Assembly (NCBI GenBank): GCA_048213135.1
Contig: PS015102.1
Coordinates: 133,869 to 168,660 of the forward strand
DNA: 34,792 nucleotides
DNA from: Reclinomonas americana ATCC 50394
Lineage: Eukaryota > Jakobida > Jakobea > Jakobida
Reading direction: 5' to 3'
Under the pieces are notes generated by a model. That model saw nothing but the letters and a program-made list of their open reading frames with translations. It ran no database searches and was not told the origin of the DNA. Positions within the stretch are counted from its first letter, which is position 1; the number at the start of each line of letters is the position of its first letter. The position numbers and the translations under genes are program-made. This document shows, piece after piece, positions 10,176-20,100 of this stretch.

Positions 10176-12091
10176 CTGCGCCACTCGGCGGCCTCGATCG
10201 TCGAGAATGTCGGCTGCGTTCGCTGGATTGTCGCGCGGTGTCAAGCGATTGAGGTTGTCGGCAATCTTCATCTCCAACTCTGTGTTTTGCCAGATGGCTC
10301 CATCGGTCACCTCCGGCCACGACAGCGTCGGTTCCACAGCGTCACTCGCTGCGTTCGGCACACACAAATGGGGTGAGTAACTATCGTTAAAACTTGTTCT
10401 GTGTCTGTCAGTGGAGGCAGACGAAACCTGGAGCACTCGGTGGTGGCCTCTGTCGCAGTGATGGAGTGCCGACTGACGATCCGCGGCGTGCGCTGAGCAG
10501 ACCCATGCCAGTGTTGGCGACACCGGACTCCCACGACACCTGGCCGGGGATGAGCGGCACCACGTGCATGGTGTTGCTCTTGCGTTTTCTGGCCACCACT
10601 GGCGGCATGACTGGCAGGCGCTTCTTCTTCTTCTTCGGCACCGGTGCGGGCTCTGCGGGTTTCCGGCGCACCTTGGCCACAGTGCGCCTTGTCGGCATGC
10701 TCTTCTCCGCCCTCTCCTCCTCCTCTTGTGCCACCTCGCTTTCGTCATCTTCCTCCTCGTCTTCCTCCTCGGCGTCGTCTTCTTCGTCGTCATCATCGTC
10801 ATCGTCGTCACTGTCGTCCTGTTCGTACGCGGCCAGCAAGTCACGCGTCTTGTCGATCAGCACTCTGCCAAACAGGCCGCGCCACGTCAGGTTGACCACG
10901 TGGCTGGCCGAGTACTTGTTCACAATGTAGCTGTGAGGGGCACGTGGGTGAGGTGAGCAACATCGCAGAAAATGAGATGGGGGTGAAGAGAGCGCAACTC
11001 TCGCAAAAACGTCTCGAGCATCTTGTCGTGCTCCAGACTGCGCAAGAACGCCAGCTGCTCCGGCGTCGGTGCCGTCCTCAACTCGCCATTGCTGGACTGA
11101 CGCGACAATACCTCCAGCGCCGACTGCAACCGCATGGCCTCCTCCGCCGACGCATCACCAATCACCTCCTGAATGCGATTCTCCCAGTATGCGTGGCGGC
11201 CGGGCGTGTGCAACAGCTTATCCCGCCGCATCTCCTGATACACCTCCAGCAGCGCACGAAGGCGCGCAGCATCCTTTTGCCACGCCTCCGCCAATTGTCG
11301 CAGATCCTCGTCCTCCAGCTCCACCACTGCCGACTGAATCGTCTGCAGGCGAGAGAACGACTCAAGCGCACTCTCCAAATACTCGACCGCGGTCGGCAGC
11401 ACCGGAAGCACCGGTTTCGTTTCGCACACACTCTGCACGTCATTGTCGACCGATTCTGCGCGCGCGCGAATGATTGAGAACCGCAGCACACAAACCACCT
11501 TCAGTGCTGTTCGAGAATAACAATACCATCGTGTACTCTCCGGATCCAATCATTCAACGAGGCGACTCCATCATCGCGACACTTGACACGCTCCAACGCG
11601 GCCTTCCTTCTCTCCGTGCGCCACTCCTTGTAGCACTCTTCGCTAAACGTATCCGAATCCAGCGACAAGTTGTCCTCCTCATCGTCCGCGCCTGCTGCTG
11701 CGTCCCGAGGTGCGCTATCCTCCTCCTCCAACAGCAGCAGCACAGAATCATCACTATCCGCAACCGGCGGCACTGTCGGTGTCGTTGATTGGTCCGGCTC
11801 GTCATTGATTGGTGGCGGTAACGGAATTGGCGAGAGGGTGACGACGGGTTGCGGCGACGCGTCGAGCACCACACTCAGATCGATCAACAACGCCGACGAC
11901 GACGATGATGGTGGCGTGCTCGGGAACATCAGCAACAACGTCTCCTTCTTCTGCGCATCCTCGTTGTCTGCGAGGGTGTAGTCGACGACCGCCGCGAGTG
12001 GCTGACACGAATCCTCTTCTTCTTCCTCTTCTTCGTCACTGAGCTGCCACGGTCTCACTTCGCCCACACTCGCATTGACTGCGAGATCCAT
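10176..12091 (-). CDS. Unrecognised acidic coiled-coil protein, 3' end missing
   Basis: Exons 11527-12091, 10999-11455, 10428-10930 and 10176-10348 agree in phase and give 566 codons. The start is the ATG at 12091; an upstream in-frame extension has no ATG. I do not recognise the family. In order: an acidic N-terminus with a Glu run, a Pro/Ser/Asp-rich segment, a charged helix (EECYKEWRTERRKAALERVK), a Leu/Glu-rich helical region of about 150 residues, a hydrophobic segment (VNKYSASHVVNLTWRGLFG), a long Asp/Glu run, a basic patch (VPKKKKKRLPVM) resembling a nuclear localisation signal, and a final segment with WPEVTDGAIWQNTELEMKI. The last visible exon ends at a GTGAGC donor (10175), so coding continues toward the gap. 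Acidic and basic tracts suggest a nuclear or chromatin-linked protein; this is inference. Divergent from RPAC1. Confidence 0.6.
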
Positions 12092-12806
12092 GTCTCTCGC
12101 TCGCTCTCTCGCTCGTGGGGGGGACAATTGAACCTCAACGAAAAATTTAACCGAAAACGATAGCTGTAGACGGGTCTACAGTGGGAAGTGCGGGAATTGA
12201 AGGGAAATCAACGGCAAAGTACCTACAACAGCAGCAGCTTAGAGGAGTACAAACAGGAATACAGCGGGACGATGATCATCAACTTGAGAAACTCAGACAT
12301 CACGGAAACAAAATCGAAAAATGTCAATTTCTGGAGCCAAGCAAACAAAGTAAAGCATGTTCCGGATCCGTGGAGCAGGCAAGGCAGTGGAGGCATCGCC
12401 ATCGGTGGTGAGGTTAAACAAATGATAGCCTGTCGTGTTGTGTTGTTGGTGAGAATCATTTCGGTGGTCAGTTGTTATTCTTCCAAATGGAGGCTTCCTT
12501 GTTCGAACCATCGGTTTACGGTAAAGAGTAGTTGGGTTTGTGTGGCACAGGTGTGACCTTCTCTCCGACACACAACAACGAAAAGATAACTCTCACACCG
12601 TAGCCTGATTTACAGAATGCCAAATAGTCACTGTTGCAGCAGCAATAATTCGCGAATTCGAACTGCAAACTGTACAGCAAAGCAGTGAGCTATAATTTTA
12701 TTGCTCGTGCAAAGAGGGACTACTCTGCAGTACTCTGCTGTGGCTTCTTCGTTGCGATCTCCGTTTCGAGTGAGATTTCAGTCTACAGTCGGGTTTACAG
12801 TAAGAA
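12092..12806. promoter_or_regulatory. Divergent intergenic region, probable bidirectional promoter
   Basis: 715 bases separate the ATGs of the acidic-protein gene (minus) and RPAC1 (plus). No coding pattern is seen. Related TTTACAGT-like words recur at 12173 (TCTACAGTGGG), 12604 (TTTACAG), 12779 (TCTACAGT) and 12794 (TTTACAGTAAG), the last directly before the RPAC1 ATG. Their role is unknown. Confidence 0.4.
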
Positions 12807-13097
12807 ATGTTGAGCGATCGTGCGCGTGGCAATCGCGGTTCGGGTCGCGCCAGTGCGAGTGCGCCGAGTGGGAATGCCAGTGCGGTGCAGCAGATGGCGG
12901 TGGATTTCCAAAGTCGCGTGCGCCTGGGCAAGACGCATTTGAGTAATGTTGCGTGGCGCATGTCACACGCACGCACACACGCGCGAAGAGGGGAAGGGAG
13001 AGAGCGAGGAAGGAGGGTGGGGAAGGAGGAGGAGAGTGTGTGTGTGAGAGAGAGAGGAGGGAAGGGGAGGGTGGAGTGAGGAATATCTGCATGCATT

Positions 13098-13189
<92 letters not shown>

Positions 13190-14788
13190 GAGAGAGAGAG
13201 AGAGAGACGNNNNNNNNNNNNNNNNNNNNNNNNNNNNNNNNNNNNNNNNNNNNNNNNNNNNNNNNNNNNNNNNNNNNNNNNNNNNNNNNNNNNNNNNNNN
13301 NNNNNNNNNNNNNNNNNNNNNNNNNNNNNNNNNNNNNNNNNNNNNNNNNNNNNNNNNNNNNNNNNNNNNNNNNNNNNNNNNNNNNNNNNNNNNNNNNNNN
13401 NNNNNNNNNNNNNNNNNNNNNNNNNNNNNNNNNNNNNNNNNNNNNNNNNNNNNNNNNNNNNNNNNNNNNNNNNNNNNNNNNNNNNNNNNNNNNNNNNNNN
13501 NNNNNNNNNNNNNNNNNNNNNNNNNNNNNNNNNNNNNNNNNNNNNNNNNNNNNNNNNNNNNNNNNNNNNNNNNNNNNNNNNNNNNNNNNNNNNNNNNNNN
13601 NNNNNNNNNNNNNNNNNNNNNNNNNNNNNNNNNNNNNNNNNNNNNNNNNNNNNNNNNNNNNNNNNNNNNNNNNNNNNNNNNNNNNNNNNNNNNCTTCCCA
13701 CTCTCTTTTTCTTCTCTCTCTCTCTCTGTCTGTCTCTGTCTCTCACACACACGAGAGAGAGAGAGATAGCTACGAAGAGGTGATGGGCGCGACCTGCACT
13801 CATAACACATCTTCTCCCGTTCACAATGCACGTGAGTTCATGCATGCAGCCATGCTCTCTTCTCCTACTCTCTGCCCACGTGTCCACGAAGAGAAAGGCG
13901 TGCAAAAGGCATGCAGCAGATTGACAATGCAAGTGTGATTTGCTTGCAGTCAACGTTTCTCTCTTCTCTCCCCCTCCCCCCCTCTCCTCTCCCCCCCTTC
14001 GCTCACCTTTCCCCCTCTCCCTGTCCACACAGACGGAAACCATCTCCGCTGCCGACGCTCTCCGCTCCCACGGCATCGACAACTCGTTCACCATTGAAAA
14101 GTTCGCCGAGAGCTTCCGCATCGAGTTCAACCCGCCGAGTGCCGACGCGGTGGCCTCCAGCGACGATCGCCGCCTCAACCTGGTCTTCGACATGATCAAC
14201 ATTGATGCGCCGCTGGCCAATGCGCTGCGGAGGGTGATGCTGGCGGAGGTGCCGACAATGGCGATTGAGCGAGTGGTGGTCGTTGATAACACGTCGATTG
14301 TCGCCGATGAGGTGCTGGCGCATCGGTTGGGTCTAGTGCCGCTGTTGGTGGATCCCCGGCAGTTTCAGTTCCCGAGGGAGGGGGCGTTGACGAGTTGCGG
14401 ATGGGGAAGGGAGGGGGAAAAGGGAGAGGGAGGAGGAGGAGGAGAGAGAGAGTGTGTGTGTGTGTGTGTGTGTGCGTGTTTCTTGTATTCTTCCATCACA
14501 TTCTCTGCCCGGTGTCTCCTATGCTCGGCGCATCACATGGCATCTCGTTTGCACTGCTGCAATTGCGGGCATTGCGAATCGCCATCTCACTGACACAAAG
14601 CTGGCGGATCCTCCCGTGAGCAAGAGAGAAGAGAATGACAGACTGAGAAAAGCAGAGAGAGACTGAGTGAAAGACGCGCGCGGAGTCAGAGAGAGAGAGA
14701 AAGGAAGAGGGAGATTCAAAATCTGAGAGAAAGACGCGCGCGGAGTCAGAGTGAGCGAGAGAGAAAGGTAGAATGGGAGTGAGGAAGG

Positions 14789-14826
<38 letters not shown>

Positions 14827-17045
14827 AAGTAGAGAGAGAATGAGAGAGAATGAGAAAGATAGAGAGCGGGAGAGAAGAAAGAGAGGTGTTCTATCAACAA
14901 GAGACCGTTTCCTCTCACTCTTCTTCCTCTTCTCTGCCGACTCACCTCCCTGCCCTCCCATCACGCACAGTGGACGTCGAGGAGCTTGGGTGGACCGAGG
15001 CCATCAAATTCCGTTTGGAGGTCGCCTGCACGGCGANNNNNNNNNNNNNNNNNNNNTTCCCGGCGCCCCCGATGATGCACCAGAGAGCAGGAAGTACCTG
15101 AATCACACGGTGTATTCTGGCGACTTGAAGTGGGTACCAATAGGCATGCAGGTGCGCGCGCTCGTGGAAAACGAAGGGAACATGAGGTGTTGGATGTTGA
15201 CATCGTGTGTGCCCGTGCAGGAATCCACGTTTGAGGAGATTAGACCTGTGTATGACGACATTATTCTGGCCAAGTTGAGACCAGGCCAGCGCATTGAGTT
15301 GGAGATGTGGGCCTTCAAGGGCGTTGGCAAGGATCATGCCAAGGTGGGTGTGAGGAGAAAGGAAAGAAAAGTAACTGCTTGGATGTACTCTCTTCCGAGT
15401 GAGCACGATTGTTCGATTTGTGTACTGCGTGCGAGTGTGTTACCTTCATCGCCGTAGCTGTATCTGTGTGATGTGAGTGAGAGAATTTGGTTTGAGCGAG
15501 CTGTCTTCTGCACATGCGAATGCGTGCATGCCACAGAGAGAGAGAGGGGGGGAGGGAGAGGGATACGCTTGTGGTAACCGTCGAGTGTACGCCAGAGAGT
15601 AAGAGGCTGCGTGTGCATGTTTGTGTGGCTCTGTGTGTGGGTGATTGTGCTGCTCTTGCACCGATGTGTCTGTGCGCTCACCGGAGAACAGAGGTGAAGT
15701 GTGCATGTTTGTGTTCCTGTGCTTGTCATGCTGTATTCTGTGGTCGCCGTAAAGAGAGATAGACGCTGTGTGTTTGTGTCAGTCGTGTCTGTGTTCTCGA
15801 GAGATTCTGCCCTTGCATGCGGTGCTGTGGTTCACCCTGCCCCTCTCCCCGCAGTTTTCGCCAGTGGCCACCGTGAGCTATCGAATGCACCCCGAGATTC
15901 ATGTGGCTCCCGATCTGGGACCAGCGTTGGCGGACCAGCTGGTGAAGATGTGCCCGACTGGCGTGTTCGAGATTGATGATTCAGGAGGTGCGTGATGTGA
16001 ATGAGAGAGAGAGAGAGAGAGAGCGAGGACGAGGAAAGTGCGAGTGAGTGAGTGAGTGGGTGAGAGTGTGTGGTGTGGCCCTGGGATATCGTCTTCGTAA
16101 GAGCATACTCGCGACCGTCTTCACCCTCCACAGCGAAGGCAAATCCATCTGAGAGAGAGAGAGAGGAGAGTGAGCGAGAGAGTGAAGAGAGTGAGGCGAT
16201 GAACAACGTTCAGTGTCTCTTCCCTCCGCAGTCTCCCTTTCCCTCTCTACCGTCTCCCATTCCTTCTCTACAGCCTCCCTTCCTTTTCCACTGTCTCCCT
16301 TTCCTCTCCACTGTCTCCGTTCCTTCTCTACAGTCTCCCTTCCCTCTCCTCTGTCTCCCTTTCCTCTTCTCTGTCTCCCTTCCCTCTACAGTCTCCCCTT
16401 CCCTCTCCACTGTCTCCTTTCCTTCTCCACCACCGTCTCCCTTCCCTCTCCTCTCTCCCTTCCTCTCCGCAGTCACCCTTCCCTCTCCGCAGTCTCCCTT
16501 CCTTCTCCACTGTCTCCCTTTCCTCTCCACTTTCTCCGTTTCCTCTCCACCACCCTCTCCACCACCGTCTCCCTTCCCTTTCCACAGTCTCCCTTCCTTC
16601 TCCACCACCGCCTCCCTTCCCTCTCCTCTCTCCCTTACCTCCCTTCCCCCTTTAGACACGGTGACAGCGGTCGCTGCATACCCCCGCAACTGCACCTCGT
16701 GCCGCGAGTGCATTCGACACGACGGGTGGACGTCGCGCGTGCAACTCAACAAAATCAAGACGCACTTCATTTGTTTCGTCCGCCCGTGCCATCTCATGTC
16801 TCCCTTGCCCCTGCACTCACATTGTCGTCGCAGTCTCTGTAGAAAGCACGGGCATGTTTACGGCGGCCGATGTGGTGTTGGAGGCCGTCAAGGTGCTGCG
16901 TCAAAAGTGTGTGACGGTGCTGGAGGCGCTCGACAAGTTTGTCGACGACCAAGAGCAGCGGGATGCGGTGGCGATGGATGCCGACGAGGCGGGTGATGAC
17001 GATGACGACGATGACGATGATGATGAGGACGAGGACGACGAATAG
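12807..17045 (+). CDS. POLR1C: RNA polymerase I and III subunit RPAC1 (AC40)
   Basis: Seven exons: 12807-12947, 14033-14393, 14971-15151 (contains a 20-N gap), 15221-15343, 15855-15987, 16656-16772, 16834-17045. With the gap removed they give about 415 residues. The protein follows human POLR1C along its length: ANALRRVMLAEVPTMAIE, VDNTSIVADEVLAHRLGL, KYLNHTVYSGDLKWVPIG, LRPGQRIELEMW, GVGKDHAKFSPVATVSYR and FSVESTGMFTAADVV. RPAC1 pairs with AC19 as the alpha-like assembly platform of polymerases I and III. MCPTGVF and CTSCRECIRHDGW supply four Cys in a ferredoxin-like arrangement like that of archaeal RpoD. The C-terminus is an Asp/Glu tail. Introns 1 and 2 start with GTTGCG and the last with GTTTCG. 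Four introns are 500-1100 bases and repeat-filled. Confidence 0.93.
13101..13209 (+). repeat. (GA)n microsatellite in RPAC1 intron 1
   Basis: An almost pure GA run entering the 484-N gap. CT-rich sequence resumes on the far side (13694-14030). Confidence 0.9.
13210..13693. other. Assembly gap, 484 N, in RPAC1 intron 1
   Basis: Lies between a GA run and a CT run, probably a repeat collapse. Confidence 0.9.
14690..14870 (+). repeat. GA-rich repeat in RPAC1 intron 2
   Basis: GAGAGA tracts, with a duplicated element containing AAAGACGCGCGCGGAGTCAG at about 14670 and 14730. The intron then switches to CT-rich sequence before the acceptor at 14970. Confidence 0.8.
15037..15056. other. Assembly gap, 20 N, inside RPAC1 exon 3
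   Basis: Deleting the N gives GCG ATT CCC GGC, reading CTAIPGAPDDAP, in frame and aligned with human POLR1C without loss. The printed 20 bases break the frame. Confidence 0.8.
16215..16645 (+). repeat. CT minisatellite of about 20 bp in RPAC1 intron 5
   Basis: Diverged tandem units of the form CTGTCTCCCTTCCTCTCCA, about 20 copies, directly upstream of the acceptor at 16655. Confidence 0.85.
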
Positions 17046-17065
17046 ACTGGAGGGGGTGTCTGGAG

Positions 17066-17071
17066 ATTAAA
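17066..17071 (+). promoter_or_regulatory. Possible polyadenylation signal of RPAC1
   Basis: ATTAAA 21 bases after the RPAC1 stop codon. Only 132 bases separate this stop from that of the opposite-strand gene, so the 3' untranslated regions probably overlap. Confidence 0.35.
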
Positions 17072-17177
17072 ACGCGCTCTGCTTGTTATTTAGGTAGCCT
17101 CATTACAATTCCTCACCAGAGTGTGTTCATTTACAACAACAGCGCGCTGCGATTTCCTATCATATTTTTTCACCATC

Positions 17178-20100
17178 TCACGTCGGTACCGCGGTGGGCG
17201 TCGGCGGCGCCGTCGTGGCCTGCGACGATAATGAGGCCACGGAGGCTTTCCGACTGCCAATGCCGCGCAACGCAATAATGTCCTCGTACACGCGCAGCGC
17301 GCGCTTCCCGTGCAGCTCCTTTTGTCGCTGCAGGTGATGGCAGAAGACCGACAGGACCGGCAGCGCCAGCTGTCGCAACTCTTCATGCTGCGACCGCACT
17401 CGCTCCGAGTCCATTTGTGTCGACGATAATGACGAGGACGAGGAGGGCGAGTCGGAGCACACGGACGATACGGTTGAGGAGGGAGTGGACGACGGCTGCT
17501 GCTGTTGTTGTTGGGATGATGGTGGTGGTGATTGTGACGGTGGTTGGGGTCGCTGGCCGATGCGCGACTGCGCCACAGGCGGCGTGCCTGCGCCGCGCCG
17601 AACCGGCATCTTGGAGGTTGCCAGGTGCGTCAACGCAATGCGCAGCACAATGCGTTCGCCATTGAGACGCAGGAGTGGTCGCAACATGCGCACACACGGT
17701 GAATCAAAGTCGAGCTCAGGGCCGGCCAGGGAGACCACCTGCAGGCCGGCGTGTTCCACCAGCGCCTCCACGGCGAGTGGGATGAGATCCATCAACATGT
17801 CGTTGCCTGAGGGAGGGGAAGGTGAGGATGAGGAACGAGAGAGGAAAGGGAAATGGCAGGCAGGGTGGCTGGCATGCCTTGAATGTGAAACTCGACGAGA
17901 CCAGTGTTGCGCTCCACGGCACGCCACAGTTGCGAGCAACCCACAGCACCGATTCCAGCATCTAGTGCGTGGAGGTGAGGAGGAGACATGGAGAGAGAGT
18001 GGGAGAAGGGGAGACGTGAACGCAACGACAGAGGTCTACTCTTCTCAAGTTGGTGGACTGTGCAATCATTCCGGCCAGTGCCATTGCGCCGTCGTCGCCA
18101 ATGCCAGTGTCTGTGGAGGTAGTTGAGGGAGGAGAATAGAGAGAGAGAGAGACAAGGAGCTGAGCACGAGGCCTCCTNNNNNNNNNNNNNNNNNNNNCAC
18201 TCTCCTTTCTATTTATAAGGCAATTGCGGTGACAGAGGAGGTCTCTCAAGAACACCAGTGCATGGAAGTAGAGCGAGTCATTCACACGCGCGAGCGAGAA
18301 AGGGAGGGAGACATACAAGCAAGAGGGGTGAAACATGCACCAAGCGGAGGTGAGATACACAAGGACACGGGTAAGAGAAACACAAACGGGAGCATGACAT
18401 GCAAGGTGCAAACAGGAGCGCAACACGCAAGGGTGCAACTAGGAGCATGATATGCAAGAGTGCAACCAGGAGCGCGACATGCCAGCGTTCACCAGGAGCA
18501 TGACATGCAAGAGTGCAACCAGGAGCGCGACATGCCAGAGTGCAACCAGGAGCATGACATACAAGAATGCAACCAGGAGCATGACATGCCAGCGTTCAAC
18601 CAGGAGCGCGACACGCCAGCGTTCAACCAGGAGCGCGACACGCCAGAGTGCAACCAGGAGCGTGTCATGCAAGAGTGCAACCAAGAGCGCGACATGCCAG
18701 CGTTCAACCAGGAGCGTGTCATGCAAGAGTGCAACCAGGAGCGCGACACGCAAGAGTGCAGCCAGGAGCGCGACATACAAGGTTGCAACCTGGAGCGTGA
18801 CACGCAAGAGTGCAACCAGGAGCGTGACAGATAACCAAACGAAGGAGAAAACACATCTTGTGGCAGTCATTCGTCACCAATGATCACTCACTTTGCATGA
18901 AGAGCGTCCTCAGACTCGAATGCCGCAAGAGACCGTATGCAAGGTTGCCGGCTCCCACCGACGTGACCGTCGTGGCTGCAACCACACACACACCAATAAA
19001 CTCAGACGCAATCAATACCGACTCACGGTGAAGACAGACGCAACCCCCGAGCGTGAGGTCCTTGAGCGTGCTGGGAGACATGGCCAGGAACTCGGCCAGA
19101 GCCGACACACCAACATCGCCAAACGGATTCACCTCTGCCCTCCACAACACCGTCAGCTGCCGCACAATGTCAACAGGCTACCCACGCTCGCACAAAACCG
19201 CACCGAGATACAACTCCTCCAGCACGTGGTTTGTCGCCAGGCCCTCCGCGAGGATGCACAGGTGATCGTCGGTCAAATTACAGGCTGCGCAAAGCGTGTG
19301 AAGGTGAGCGAGCGGAATAACTTTGTCAGAAAAGAGAGGCACTCACATCCCAAGCCGAGAACCTGAGCGGGAAGACATGGTGAGCAGATGTGAGATGCAG
19401 AGAAAACGGTAAAACACAATTACACACCCTCAGCGTTCGATTTCTTGACAGCGCGAGGCTCAACAGTCGCGCACTGTGCTCGTCCAGGTGATCTGCAACG
19501 AGAAATGTGAGACAACGACAAGGGAAGCATAGACGGAGTGGCGGTCAGCGAACCGGAGATGAACAGCTTCTGGATAGGGCACTGATCCACCACCAGCACC
19601 TGGCAAATGGCCGTCATCGGTGCGAACGAGGACTTGGTGACTGTGGACCTGATAAGTGAGGCAACAATAAGCGGCTGCACACGCGGGTGGGCACGCAACA
19701 GGTGACAGTGATTGTCTTTAGACGTGGCTGCGTCAGCAGTGCAGTCTGCAGCGCACGGAAGCACAGCATCTCCTCCAAGGATGAGCCGCATTCCACTGCC
19801 ACAGAAAAGGAAAAATTATCGACGGTCAGACGAGCGGCGCGCGGGGGTGAGGAGACGAGGAGTCGTGCACGACGCACCCATAAAGTACAAATCGACAATG
19901 ATGCCCCGCATGAGCACGTGCTTGGCAAACGCCTCCACTTGCTTGGCCGACAAGCTCTCCGCTGCGATGCAACAAATGAGCCACAAGACAGCAAAACCGC
20001 TTCAGCGCTCGAATATCCCCCTTCGGGAAAAGAAAGCGAGCACACAACAGGCACAAGTGACTTCTGGCTCCGTTCTCTCCGATCAAACTATCGCACAAGA

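Noticed and set aside
18430-18835. CRISPR-like array
   Set aside because: A 27-bp direct tandem repeat without unique spacers, in a eukaryotic intron.
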